From positions 62,001 through 126,000 of the forward strand of contig NZ_MPCX01000009.1 in assembly GCF_001874145.1 (NCBI RefSeq): 64,000 nucleotides of DNA. Direction: 5' to 3'. Shown one piece after another: positions 9,984-18,779 of this stretch; positions within the stretch are counted from its first letter, which is position 1, and each line of letters begins with the position of its first letter. Under the pieces are notes generated by a model. The model was not told the origin of the DNA and searched no databases. It saw nothing but the letters and a program-made list of their open reading frames with translations. The translations under genes were made by a program, and so were the position numbers. This stretch comes from Lacinutrix sp. MedPE-SW. Lineage in GTDB: Bacteria > Bacteroidota > Bacteroidia > Flavobacteriales > Flavobacteriaceae.

Positions 9984-10313
9984 TTATAATTCATTTTTTA
10001 ATTTTATTAGCTGTGCCTTGATTCCTTCTAATTTACTAATAATTTCAAAATTAGTTAGGCTTTTTTGTTTTTCTTCTTTTAAATGCGTTTTTGCACCTTC
10101 TAAAGTAAAACCTCGCTCTTTAACTAGGTGATATATAAATTTAAGATTCTTTATATCTTCTGGCGTAAATTTACGATTGCCTTTAGCTGTTTTTTTAGGT
10201 TTTAATAAATCGAATTCTTTTTCCCAAAATCTAATTAAAGACGTGTTGACGTTAAAAGCTTTAGCAACTTCACCAATAGAATAATAACGTTTTTCTGGAA
10301 GGTTAATTTGCAT
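9984..10313 (-). CDS. MerR family transcriptional regulator
   Basis: This is a 109-residue protein with a MerR-type winged helix-turn-helix near the N-terminus (about 10-75; YYSIGEVAKAFNVNTSLIRF, then KPKKTAKGNRKFTPEDI) and a short coiled C-terminal helix. There are no effector-domain Cys residues of the metal-sensing kind, so it resembles the short MerR proteins common in Bacteroidota. The M23 stop and this start share 1 nt, so the two are almost certainly co-transcribed. Its targets cannot be read from the sequence. Confidence 0.88.
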   Translation of the reverse strand: MQINLPEKRYYSIGEVAKAFNVNTSLIRFWEKEFDLLKPKKTAKGNRKFTPEDIKNLKFIYHLVKERGFTLEGAKTHLKEEKQKSLTNFEIISKLEGIKAQLIKLKNEL

Positions 10314-11284
10314 TAATCTAAAGATTGATTTTCTAATGATGCACGCTCTAGTAACTTACTAAACTCTTCGGCTGTTAAGCTACCATAGTAAAAGTTTATT
10401 GGGTTTATGCGTTGGTCGTCTTTAAAAATTTCGTAGTGTAAGTGCGGTGCTTCACTTCGGCCTGTACTTCCCACAAAACCTATTAAATCTCCACGTTTTA
10501 CTTTTTGGTTTTTACCTACGTTATATTTGTATAAATGTGCATATAGCGATACATAACCATAGCCATGATCTATACGTATATGCTTACCGTAACCAGAAGA
10601 GTTACTATCTGCTCTTGTTACAATACCATCGCCAGAAGCATATACTGGTGTGCCACGAGGCGCTGTAAAATCCATTCCCCAATGCATTTTTCGGGCTTTT
10701 GTAAATGGGTCTGTTCGCATACCAAAACCAGATGCCATTCGGGTTAAATCTTCATTGTTTACCGGTTGTATTGCAGGAATAGTTGCTAGAAATTTTTCTT
10801 TTTCTTCTGCTAAAATGGCAATTTCGTCTAAAGATTTAGATTGTACAACAATACGTTTTTGTAGTATATCTATACGTTTATTACTTTCTTTTATGAGTTT
10901 AGAGTTGTCAAAGCCTTCAAAAACTTTATACCTGTTAACACCGCCAAAGCCAGCTTTACGTTGTTCTTCTGGTATTGGGTTAGCTTCAAAATACAATCTA
11001 TAAATGTTATTATCTCTATCTTCAATACTTGCTAAAACAGCTTCCGCTTCATCCATTTTTTTGCTAAGCAATTCAAACTGTAGTTGCATATTGCTTAATT
11101 CACGTTTAAGTGCTTTTTCTTTTGGAGATTCTAAAAATTGGCTCGCAAGAAGCACAGTTAAAATTCCAAATACTGCTGCCGAAAATAAAAACGCTACTGC
11201 ATACTTAAAAGTACGCCTTTTTTTTCGTGTAATTTTACGATACGATAACGTATCTGCATCATAATAATATTTTACCTTACTCAT
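10313..11284 (-). CDS. M23 family membrane-anchored peptidoglycan endopeptidase
   Basis: This is a 323-residue protein with a basic N-terminus and one transmembrane helix (about 27-48; YAVAFLFSAAVFGILTVLLA). A periplasmic coiled-coil segment (about 50-165) follows, then a C-terminal LytM/M23 domain. Zinc-site motifs are visible: HWGMDF for the first His/Asp pair and HLHYEI for the HxH. The family cleaves peptide cross-links of peptidoglycan or acts as an activator of other hydrolases. It is the first gene of the minus-strand group and has a promoter box at 11355-11362. Confidence 0.92.
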   Translation of the reverse strand: MSKVKYYYDADTLSYRKITRKKRRTFKYAVAFLFSAAVFGILTVLLASQFLESPKEKALKRELSNMQLQFELLSKKMDEAEAVLASIEDRDNNIYRLYFEANPIPEEQRKAGFGGVNRYKVFEGFDNSKLIKESNKRIDILQKRIVVQSKSLDEIAILAEEKEKFLATIPAIQPVNNEDLTRMASGFGMRTDPFTKARKMHWGMDFTAPRGTPVYASGDGIVTRADSNSSGYGKHIRIDHGYGYVSLYAHLYKYNVGKNQKVKRGDLIGFVGSTGRSEAPHLHYEIFKDDQRINPINFYYGSLTAEEFSKLLERASLENQSLD

Positions 11285-11298
11285 TATCTAATTTATGC

Positions 11299-11306
11299 TA
11301 TTTTTG
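11299..11306 (+). promoter_or_regulatory. Possible promoter box of alaS
   Basis: TATTTTTG matches TAnnTTTG on the plus strand. It would give alaS a leader of about 195 nt. The two divergent boxes lie 50 nt apart in the 220-nt gap. A small GCTC/GAGC hairpin follows at about 11319-11333. Confidence 0.35.
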
Positions 11307-11354
11307 CACTGAAACTTTGCTCAAAATCGAGCAGCTTTCATAAAAAACGCAAAA

Positions 11355-11362
11355 CAAATATA
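11355..11362 (-). promoter_or_regulatory. Promoter -7 box for the M23-merR-lemA-TPM operon
   Basis: On the minus strand the sequence reads TATATTTG, an exact TAnnTTTG match, about 70 nt upstream of the M23 start. A TTAG that could stand in for the -33 TTG lies about 17 nt further upstream. Confidence 0.5.
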
Positions 11363-11504
11363 TAAATTGTTTTCTAACGTTCGCGATTAGTTAAAGCAAG
11401 ATTATTAACAATACTAATTGAAATAAGCCATTGGCATTAGGTTTTATAAAGCTTAAGCCGTAAAGTGAGTTTCATTTATTAATATAAAAGCAAGAAATAA
11501 ACAG

Positions 11505-14120
11505 ATGAAATCTCAAGATATTCGCTCTACATTTTTAAATTTTTTCGAAAAAAAGAAACACAGTATTGTGCCTTCTGCACCTATGGTTTTAAAGGATGAT
11601 CCAACGTTAATGTTTGTAAATGCTGGAATGGTTCCTTTTAAAGAGTATTTTTTGGGAAATTCTGAACCTAAAAACACACGTTTAACAGATTCTCAAAAAT
11701 GTTTACGTGTTTCTGGTAAACATAACGATTTAGAAGAAGTTGGTTACGATACATACCACCATACCTTATTCGAAATGTTAGGAAACTGGTCTTTTGGAGA
11801 TTACTTTAAAAAAGAAGCTATTGCTTGGGCTTGGGAGTTGTTAACCGAAGTTTATAAAATAGATAAAGATATTTTATATGTAACTGTTTTTGAAGGTAGC
11901 GAAGATAGCGATAAGCTTGAAATGGATACAGAAGCTTATGATATTTGGAAACAATACATTAGTGAAGACCGCATTTTAAAAGGAAATAAAAAAGATAATT
12001 TCTGGGAAATGGGAGAACAAGGACCTTGCGGACCTTGTAGTGAGATACATGTAGATATACGTTCGGCTGAAGAAAAAGCAAAAGTAAGCGGTAAAGATTT
12101 AGTAAATATGGATCACCCACAAGTGGTCGAAATCTGGAACCTTGTATTTATGCAATATAACCGTAAAGCAAATGGTTCGCTTGAAGGTTTACCAAATAAG
12201 CATATAGATACAGGTATGGGATTTGAGCGTTTATGTATGGTGTTGCAAAATGTACAATCTAATTACGATACAGATGTTTTTACACCAATTATTCGTGAAA
12301 TTGAAACCATTACAGATAAAGAATATAATAAAGATGAAAAAACAGATATTGCTATTCGTGTAATATCAGACCACGTACGTGCAGTAGCATTCTCAATTGC
12401 CGATGGACAATTACCTAGTAATACAGGTGCTGGATATGTAATACGTCGCATTTTACGTCGCGCAGTACGTTATGGTTTTACATTTTTAGACAAAAAAGAG
12501 CCTTTTATTTACCGTTTAGTAGATGTTTTAAGTGATAAAATGGGAGAAGCATTCCCAGAATTAAAAACACAAAAACAACTTATTGAAAATGTAATTAAAG
12601 AAGAAGAAACCTCTTTTTTAAGAACATTAGATCAAGGTTTATTATTGCTAGACCGTATTATAGAAACTACAAAAGGAAAAGAAGTTTTAGGCGCTAAGGT
12701 ATTTGAGTTAAAAGATACTTATGGTTTTCCAGAAGATTTAACCGATTTAATTCTACGTGAAAAAGGCTACACATATAATGTAGAAGAATTTAATGCAGAG
12801 CTAGAAAAACAAAAAAGCCGAGGTAGAGAATCATCAGCTTTAAAATCTGATGATTGGACAACGCTAGTTGAAGATGCAGAGCAAGAATTTATTGGTTATG
12901 ATGCTTTAGAAGCTAATGTGAAAATTACACGATATAGAAAAGTAACCTCTAAAAAAGATGGTGAAATGTATCAATTAGTATTTAATTTAACACCGTTTTA
13001 TGCTGAAGGTGGTGGACAAGTTGGTGATAAAGGATATTTAGAAGATGCTCACGGAGATGTTGTTTATATTTTAGATACCAAAAAGGAAAATAATGTAATC
13101 ATTCACTTTGCTAAAAATCTTCCAAAGCATTTAAATGAAACCTTTAAAGCTGTTGTAGATGCAAAACAACGTTATAGAACAGAGTGTAACCATACAGCAA
13201 CACATTTATTGCATCAAGGATTGCGTGAGGTTTTAGGGACACACGTTGAGCAGAAAGGTAGTGCCGTACATTCTAAATACTTACGTTTCGATTTTTCTCA
13301 TTTTTCTAAAGTTACAAACGAACAATTGCAAGAGGTTGAAGATTTTGTAAACCGAAGAATAGAAGGAAAATTACCACTACAAGAAAATAGAAATGTACCA
13401 ATGGACCAAGCGATAGAAGATGGCGCAATGGCATTATTTGGTGAAAAATATGGAGACACTGTAAGAACAATTCGTTTTGGGCAATCTATAGAATTATGTG
13501 GAGGTACGCATGTGAAAAATACTAGTGATATCTGGCATTTTAAAATAGTATCAGAAGGCGCAGTTGCTTCTGGAATAAGAAGAATTGAAGCCATTACTAG
13601 TGATGCTGTTAAAGATTTTTATGCTGAAAACAGCAAGGTGTTTTCTGAAATGAAATCATTGTTAAATAATGCAAAAGATCCTAAAGAAGCTTTAGTGAAA
13701 CTGCAAACTGAAAATAATGACTTAAAAAAGCAAATTGAAAGTTTACTTAAAGACAAAGCCAAAAATTTAAAAGGTGAATTAGCAAATAATTTAGCCGAAA
13801 TTAATGGTGTGCAATTTTTAGCCGAAAAAGTAGATTTAGACGCTTCTGGAATTAAAGATGTAGCTTTCGATTTAGGACAAAAACATAAAAATTTATTTTT
13901 ATTATTTGGATCTGATGCTGGCGGAAAAGCTATGTTAACTTGTTATATTTCTAAAGAACTTGTTGCTGAAAGAGATTTAAATGCAGGAACTGTAGTTAGA
14001 GAATTAGGAAAATTAATTCACGGCGGCGGCGGCGGACAACCGTTTTTTGCAACCGCAGGCGGAAAAAATCCTGAAGGAATTCAAGAGGCTTTAAATGAAG
14101 CAAAAAAATATATTCAATAA
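11505..14120 (+). CDS. alaS: Alanine--tRNA ligase
   Basis: AlaRS charges tRNA-Ala in the cytoplasm. The 871-residue protein shows the class II catalytic core at the N-terminus ([37 protein letters not shown]), then the editing domain with its HTATHLLHQ zinc motif (about 563-571) and the second ligand motif CGGTHVKNT, and the C-terminal DHHA1-type domain ending in a Gly-rich GGGGGQ segment. The length is standard. The GSCFA gene begins 31 nt after the stop and may be co-transcribed. Confidence 0.98.
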   Translation: MKSQDIRSTFLNFFEKKKHSIVPSAPMVLKDDPTLMFVNAGMVPFKEYFLGNSEPKNTRLTDSQKCLRVSGKHNDLEEVGYDTYHHTLFEMLGNWSFGDYFKKEAIAWAWELLTEVYKIDKDILYVTVFEGSEDSDKLEMDTEAYDIWKQYISEDRILKGNKKDNFWEMGEQGPCGPCSEIHVDIRSAEEKAKVSGKDLVNMDHPQVVEIWNLVFMQYNRKANGSLEGLPNKHIDTGMGFERLCMVLQNVQSNYDTDVFTPIIREIETITDKEYNKDEKTDIAIRVISDHVRAVAFSIADGQLPSNTGAGYVIRRILRRAVRYGFTFLDKKEPFIYRLVDVLSDKMGEAFPELKTQKQLIENVIKEEETSFLRTLDQGLLLLDRIIETTKGKEVLGAKVFELKDTYGFPEDLTDLILREKGYTYNVEEFNAELEKQKSRGRESSALKSDDWTTLVEDAEQEFIGYDALEANVKITRYRKVTSKKDGEMYQLVFNLTPFYAEGGGQVGDKGYLEDAHGDVVYILDTKKENNVIIHFAKNLPKHLNETFKAVVDAKQRYRTECNHTATHLLHQGLREVLGTHVEQKGSAVHSKYLRFDFSHFSKVTNEQLQEVEDFVNRRIEGKLPLQENRNVPMDQAIEDGAMALFGEKYGDTVRTIRFGQSIELCGGTHVKNTSDIWHFKIVSEGAVASGIRRIEAITSDAVKDFYAENSKVFSEMKSLLNNAKDPKEALVKLQTENNDLKKQIESLLKDKAKNLKGELANNLAEINGVQFLAEKVDLDASGIKDVAFDLGQKHKNLFLLFGSDAGGKAMLTCYISKELVAERDLNAGTVVRELGKLIHGGGGGQPFFATAGGKNPEGIQEALNEAKKYIQ

Positions 14121-14151
14121 TGCCGCTTTAATTTTAAAGCTAAGCTTATAA

Positions 14152-15096
14152 ATGAAACTACAAACAAACATAAAACTTAAAAAGCAAGAGCATAATCTTA
14201 TAGATTATAATTCAAAACTCTTGCTTTTAGGTTCTTGTTTTTCAGAGAATATAGGTAGTAAATTAGAGTATTTTAAGTTTCAATCGGTTTCAAATCCTTT
14301 TGGTATATTATTTCATCCTAAAGCTATAGAAACAGTAGTTTTAAAAGCACTTCAGCAAAAACAATATACAGATGGCGATGTCTTTTTTCATAATGAACAA
14401 TGGCATAGCTTTGATGCGCATTCGGTGTTAAGTAATACTTCAAAAGAAAGTTTGCTTAAAAATTTAAATGCACAATTACTTTTACTTGAAAAAAGTATTT
14501 TAGAATCAACACATATCATAATTACCTTAGGTACAGCTTGGGTCTATAATTTAATAGAAGAAAATAGAATTGTAGCTAATTGCCACAAAGTACCTCAAAA
14601 AGCATTTAAAAAAACACTACTGTCTATTGAAAGTATAGAGAAAAGTCTTCAAAATTGTTTAGTAAATATAAAAAAGCTAAATAAACATGCTACAGTAGTT
14701 TTTACAGTGTCTCCAGTAAGGCATATAAAAGATGGCTTTGTAGAAAATATGCAAAGTAAGGCGCATTTAATATCTGCTATACATCAAACTTTAAATAAGG
14801 ATGTACTTTATTTTCCATCTTATGAGATTATGATGGATGAGCTTCGCGATTATCGTTTTTATAAAAGTGATATGTTGCATCCTAATGATACAGCTATAAA
14901 ATATATATGGCATAAATTTCAAGACGTTTGGATGAGTGCGGAAACTCAAAAAATAATAGATGAGATAAATACCGTACAAAAAGGACTTCAACACAAGCCA
15001 TTTAATAGTGAGTCTCAAGCGCACCAAAAGTTTTTAAATAAACTTGATTTTAAAAAAGAACAACTAAAAAATAGATATCCTCATATTAATTTTTAG
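14152..15096 (+). CDS. GSCFA domain protein (SGNH-hydrolase-like)
   Basis: This is a 314-residue cytoplasmic-looking protein. It carries the motif that names the GSCFA family near the N-terminus, here LLGSCFSENIG (about 25-35), followed by family blocks such as ITLGTAWVY, FTVSPVRHIKDG and the late DMLHPND. GSCFA proteins resemble SGNH/GDSL esterases: the Ser in GSCF could be the nucleophile and the D..H of DMLHPND the remaining pair. That catalytic reading is inferred from family similarity. It sits 31 nt behind alaS. Confidence 0.85.
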   Translation: MKLQTNIKLKKQEHNLIDYNSKLLLLGSCFSENIGSKLEYFKFQSVSNPFGILFHPKAIETVVLKALQQKQYTDGDVFFHNEQWHSFDAHSVLSNTSKESLLKNLNAQLLLLEKSILESTHIIITLGTAWVYNLIEENRIVANCHKVPQKAFKKTLLSIESIEKSLQNCLVNIKKLNKHATVVFTVSPVRHIKDGFVENMQSKAHLISAIHQTLNKDVLYFPSYEIMMDELRDYRFYKSDMLHPNDTAIKYIWHKFQDVWMSAETQKIIDEINTVQKGLQHKPFNSESQAHQKFLNKLDFKKEQLKNRYPHINF

Positions 15097-15242
15097 TGTT
15101 TTTTAAATTACGATTTCATTAATTTTTATTGTCTTATTTTATTGATTTAGTGAATAAACAGATATTTTTTGTTTTTATCGAAAAAAAATAGTGTTTATTT
15201 TGAAAATTAACTATATTAGACTTGCTATTAATCAATTCATTT

Positions 15243-15290
15243 AAACATCAGTGTTCCAAATATTTAATTTGAAGACTGGTGTTTTTATTT
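15243..15290 (+). terminator. Probable terminator in the gap before the DUF4230 gene
   Basis: AAACATCAGT (15243-15252) pairs imperfectly with ACTGGTGTTT (15275-15284), supported by an inner CCAAAT/ATTTG pairing, and a T-rich run follows. The rest of the 267-nt gap (15097-15363) is AT-rich, and I see nothing else certain in it. Confidence 0.5.
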
Positions 15291-15363
15291 TGTTTAAATT
15301 TTTATTTAATGTATTAACAGTTTTTAAACTTTTAAAAACTTAAAGTTTAACTATTTTAGAGGT

Positions 15364-15978
15364 ATGAGAAAAATACTTTTTGGAGTAATTATAACTTTAA
15401 TAATACTCTTTAGTTTTAAATACTGTAGTGAAAAGAAAAAAGACAAAATTACGCTTCAGGAACATTCTGCTTTAATTCAAGAATCACTTAAAAATGTTGG
15501 TAAACTTGTGGTTACCGAAGGTCATTTTAGTCAAGTATTTAATTATAATAATTCAAAAGATTTATTTGGAAGTTTAATTTCTGTAGAAAAAAAAGCGTTG
15601 GTAGTTGTAAATGCAGATGTTACTGTGGCTTACGATTTAAGTAAAATTGAATATAAAATTAACGAAGAAACCAAAACACTAACTATTTTAAATATTCCGA
15701 AGGAAGAAATAAAAATTTATCCCGATTTTGAGTACTACGATGTACAAGCAGATTTTTTAAACCCATTTGAGGCAAACGATTATAATGCCATTAAAAAAAC
15801 GGTAAACCAGCAATTAATGAAAAAAATCGAAGCTTCAGATTTAAAATCTAATGCACAAAATAGGTTAATAAGTGAGTTAGCTAAATTTTATATTCTTACT
15901 AATTCTCTAGGTTGGACACTGCAATACAATCAAAATACCATACAAGCAGTAGAAGAATTAAACGGTTTAAAATTATAA
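15364..15978 (+). CDS. DUF4230 domain protein, single-pass membrane
   Basis: This is a 204-residue protein with an N-terminal transmembrane or signal-anchor helix (about 4-20) followed by a polar stretch and the DUF4230 region (KLVVTEGHFSQVFNY; YDLSKIEYKI; FEYYDVQADFLNPF). The domain is widespread in Bacteroidota and Firmicutes and has no known activity. Orientation and topology suggest it is held at the inner membrane with the domain outside. The 3' end overlaps the convergent rhodanese gene by 6 nt. Confidence 0.85.
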   Translation: MRKILFGVIITLIILFSFKYCSEKKKDKITLQEHSALIQESLKNVGKLVVTEGHFSQVFNYNNSKDLFGSLISVEKKALVVVNADVTVAYDLSKIEYKINEETKTLTILNIPKEEIKIYPDFEYYDVQADFLNPFEANDYNAIKKTVNQQLMKKIEASDLKSNAQNRLISELAKFYILTNSLGWTLQYNQNTIQAVEELNGLKL

Positions 15979-16278
15979 TTTCTTTTTTAAACCAATCCAA
16001 CCGCCACCATTTATAGCGCTAATATTATTTAGGTTTAAAAATTTTGCTGCTTTCGCGGAACGTACACCGCTTTCGCAACAAGCTATAATAGGTTTGTTTA
16101 AAGCTTTAACTTCATCAACACGATTGTTTAATTCGTCTATTGGTATGTGTACTGCATTTTCAATATGGCCTTTATCCCATTCGCGTTGACTTCTTACGTC
16201 TAAAATCACTGCGCCATTATTTAAATATGTTTCAACTTGTCGTTTTTTAGCACCAAAAATAAAATCTAAAAATCCCAT
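15973..16278 (-). CDS. Single-domain rhodanese-like sulfurtransferase
   Basis: This is a 101-residue rhodanese domain. The catalytic loop CESGVRSA (about 69-76) has the expected six-residue Cys loop, and the preceding blocks ILDVRSQREWDKGHI and HIPIDEL fit the fold. No signal peptide is evident. It lies 4 nt downstream of the phenylalanine-hydroxylase-like gene on the same strand, so the two are probably transcribed together. No sulfur acceptor can be named from context. Confidence 0.9.
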   Translation of the reverse strand: MGFLDFIFGAKKRQVETYLNNGAVILDVRSQREWDKGHIENAVHIPIDELNNRVDEVKALNKPIIACCESGVRSAKAAKFLNLNNISAINGGGWIGLKKKL

Positions 16279-16282
16279 AATT

Positions 16283-18025
16283 TTAATTTGTTAATTCAAG
16301 ACCATTTGTAATTAGATGAGCAACTTCTGGTCTTTTATGTTTTATATCATCTAAATGTGTTAATAGTAATTCACTTAAATTTTGATCGTTCTTATTTGTA
16401 ATTTCATACAGCTCTAAAAGTAATAGCCAATCCTCTGGATGGTCGCTTTTTAAGCTTTGTACAATTGAAGTTATGCTTTCTTTAGAATATGCTAAACTTC
16501 TTAAATCTCTAACATTTTTATATAAACGTTCTAATGCTAATGTTTTTTTGCTTTTAATATTTTGTTCTGTATTTGTTTCAGAAACATGATACAAATTATT
16601 AAAAGATCTAAAATCTGCTGCACCTGCAAAAGCAGAAACTATAGATGAGCCAACTGCAAGTTTAAAAGTGCCTTGATTTGGAGAAAATAATATTCTGTCT
16701 TTATGTTTAACAGTGCAATCTTCAAATTCAATTAAAATTAATTTACCATAAATATTTCTTATTCCAGTTACGTTTAAGCCTTCTACGGTAATACCGCTAT
16801 CGTATTCTATAAATAAACGTTTGCCATCGTAAAAGTTGTAAGCTTTAAGATCGCGTGGTCCCATATCCTCAATAGCAAGATTGATGCCTTTTAATTTTCC
16901 AATAGGCGAACAAAAACCATTTATATTTTCATGTTGTCCGTGCCCAATTAATTCTTTTTCTCTATTAGCTAAAGCTGTAGGACCTTCTGTTTTAAAAAAT
17001 ACAACATTGTTGTCTTCATCGGTTATCATTTCAGTAAATACGCCAGAAATTTGTAAACCAGTATTAAGTTCAATACTTCCTATTTTTTTAGAATCAATTA
17101 ATTTTTGCATACCTCTAAAACCACCTTTTCTTAAAGCCATAGTACTAGAAAATTCTTCAAGAACTTCCATAAGATAAGCAAAATCTGGAGTAACAAAAAG
17201 TTGAGGCTGTGGTTTTGTAATATCAAATTCTACTTCGGCAGCTTCAATACTATAGGGTTTTTTAATAACAGCATCTGTCATGCACCATTCGCTTTCGCCA
17301 ATGGAAGATAGTAATCCAGCACCATAAATTTTTGGGTTTTTAATAGAGCCTATTAGTCCGTATTCTACAGTCCACCAATGTAAATTTCTAATTTTTGCCA
17401 TTTCAGAAAGTGGTACTTTTTTATTTTGTAAAGTATTTACATGTTCTTCGGCTATGGCAATTTCTTCATTAGTTGATGTTGCAGCTTCTTTTAAAATGGA
17501 TAAAGCACGAACAGCTTCGTACATGTCATTATCATGTGAAGATAAAATAGCTTTCGACCCTATTTCTCCAAAACGTCTTAAGTACTCAGCATAATCTGGG
17601 TTTGCAATAATTGGAGCATGTCCTGCAGCTTCATGTATAATATCTGGAGCAGGCGTATATTCTATATTTTCTAATTGCCTAATATCTGAAGCTATAACTA
17701 AAACTTTATAAGCTTGAAACTCCATAAAAGCATTGGGAGGAATAAAACCATCTACAGCAACAGCAGCCCAACCAATATTTTTTAATATGCGGTTCATGCC
17801 ATACATACTTGGTATGTTTTCTATAGAAATACCTGTTAAATCTAGCCCTTTTAAATAAGAATGGTGAGCAACTTTACTTAAATAAGAAACATTTCTTCTC
17901 ATAATATAACGCCAAACAGCTTGATTAATTGGGCTGTAATCATCATAATTTTGCGGCTTTATAAATTGTTTTAAATGAGGAGGAAGTCTGTCTATAAGTG
18001 GATTTGTCTCAATGTTCTGGTTCAT
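16283..18025 (-). CDS. phhA: Aromatic amino acid (phenylalanine) hydroxylase with long C-terminal extension
   Basis: The N-terminal ~290 residues form a pterin-dependent aromatic amino acid hydroxylase domain. The 2-His-1-Glu iron site is visible as HEAAGH (His131, His136) and WWTVEYG (Glu221). Such enzymes convert phenylalanine to tyrosine using tetrahydropterin and oxygen. At 580 residues it is about twice the usual bacterial length. Residues ~300-580 form an extra region without a motif I recognise (ITVEGLNVTGIRNIYGK; a helical tail with DHPEDWLLLLELYE). It is divergent from the TetR gene of the phenylacetate cluster, with a shared 116-nt gap. Substrate choice between Phe and Trp cannot be settled by eye; Phe is inferred from context. 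Confidence 0.85.
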   Translation of the reverse strand: MNQNIETNPLIDRLPPHLKQFIKPQNYDDYSPINQAVWRYIMRRNVSYLSKVAHHSYLKGLDLTGISIENIPSMYGMNRILKNIGWAAVAVDGFIPPNAFMEFQAYKVLVIASDIRQLENIEYTPAPDIIHEAAGHAPIIANPDYAEYLRRFGEIGSKAILSSHDNDMYEAVRALSILKEAATSTNEEIAIAEEHVNTLQNKKVPLSEMAKIRNLHWWTVEYGLIGSIKNPKIYGAGLLSSIGESEWCMTDAVIKKPYSIEAAEVEFDITKPQPQLFVTPDFAYLMEVLEEFSSTMALRKGGFRGMQKLIDSKKIGSIELNTGLQISGVFTEMITDEDNNVVFFKTEGPTALANREKELIGHGQHENINGFCSPIGKLKGINLAIEDMGPRDLKAYNFYDGKRLFIEYDSGITVEGLNVTGIRNIYGKLILIEFEDCTVKHKDRILFSPNQGTFKLAVGSSIVSAFAGAADFRSFNNLYHVSETNTEQNIKSKKTLALERLYKNVRDLRSLAYSKESITSIVQSLKSDHPEDWLLLLELYEITNKNDQNLSELLLTHLDDIKHKRPEVAHLITNGLELTN

Positions 18026-18059
18026 TCTAAAAATTAAAATAATATAAATTAGAGATTTA

Positions 18060-18067
18060 CAAAGTTA
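18060..18067 (-). promoter_or_regulatory. Promoter -7 box of the hydroxylase gene
   Basis: The minus strand reads TAACTTTG, an exact TAnnTTTG match, 34 nt upstream of the start codon. The same 8-mer is used for the paa promoter at 18728. Confidence 0.55.
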
Positions 18068-18141
18068 TGAATAATAAAACCGCATTTATAAGGTAATTTT
18101 TTTAATCTTTTAATTTCTGTTGAATATGTATATTAGTAGCG

Positions 18142-18711
18142 ATGAAACAAGAAACACGTAAAGAAGAAATAATAAGAGTAGCAGCTAAACTTTTTAAAGA
18201 AAAAGGATACAGTGCGGTTACTATGCGAGATTTGGCTACAGCTATGGGAATAAAAGCAGCTAGTCTTTACAACCATATCAATTCTAAACAAGATATTTTA
18301 AATACTATAATAATTTCAATTGCCGAAGAATTTACACAAGGCATGAAGCTGGTACAAGACTCAAAACTTTCTTGTATAGATAAGCTAAAGCAAATTGTGG
18401 CTTTGCATGTAAAAATAGCAAGTGAAAATATATATGGAATGGCATCCTTAAACAACGATTGGATGCATTTAGAAACACAATTAAACTATTATTTAAGTTT
18501 AAGAGATAATTACGAAAAAGATTTTCTTTCCATCATACAACAAGGTATTGAATCATCAGAACTTAAAAATGTAAATCCAGAAATTGTAATGTTTTCAATG
18601 CTTACCACATTACGTTCACTATACATATGGATACCTAAAAAAGAGGAACTAAACGCAAACGATTTAGCAAATAATTTAAATAAAGTACTCATTCACGGAA
18701 TTAACATTTAG
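18142..18711 (+). CDS. TetR/AcrR family regulator of the paa cluster
   Basis: This is a 189-residue protein with a TetR helix-turn-helix at about 8-52 (KEEIIRVAAKLFKEKGYSAV; AMGIKAASLYNHINSKQDIL) and an all-helical C-terminal ligand domain. It lies 68 nt upstream of paaE in the same direction. A perfect palindrome lies in that gap over the predicted transcription start, so repression of the paa genes, relieved by an aryl-CoA ligand, is the likely role. That is inference from position: PaaR-type TetR repressors respond to phenylacetyl-CoA in other bacteria. No paaX homologue is present. Confidence 0.88.
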   Translation: MKQETRKEEIIRVAAKLFKEKGYSAVTMRDLATAMGIKAASLYNHINSKQDILNTIIISIAEEFTQGMKLVQDSKLSCIDKLKQIVALHVKIASENIYGMASLNNDWMHLETQLNYYLSLRDNYEKDFLSIIQQGIESSELKNVNPEIVMFSMLTTLRSLYIWIPKKEELNANDLANNLNKVLIHGINI

Positions 18712-18727
18712 GTATCAAATTATTTCT

Positions 18728-18735
18728 TAACTTTG
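18728..18735 (+). promoter_or_regulatory. paa operon promoter -7 box
   Basis: TAACTTTG matches TAnnTTTG exactly, 44 nt upstream of paaE. A start of transcription about 5-7 nt downstream would fall at the left edge of the palindrome at 18743. Confidence 0.65.
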
Positions 18736-18742
18736 TATCACT

Positions 18743-18760
18743 AACTAACAAGTGTTAGTT
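18743..18760 (+). promoter_or_regulatory. Probable TetR operator
   Basis: AACTAACA-AG-TGTTAGTT is a perfect inverted repeat of 8-bp arms with a 2-bp centre. It begins 7 nt after the -7 box and ends 19 nt before the paaE start. The size and symmetry fit a TetR dimer site, and the position would block transcription initiation. Confidence 0.65.
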
Positions 18761-18779
18761 TAAGGATTAAGAAATAATA

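Noticed and set aside
11307-11504. T-box or other riboswitch in the alaS leader
   Set aside because: Only a small GCTC/GAGC hairpin is seen; there is no T-box sequence or specifier loop, and T-boxes are not expected in this phylum.
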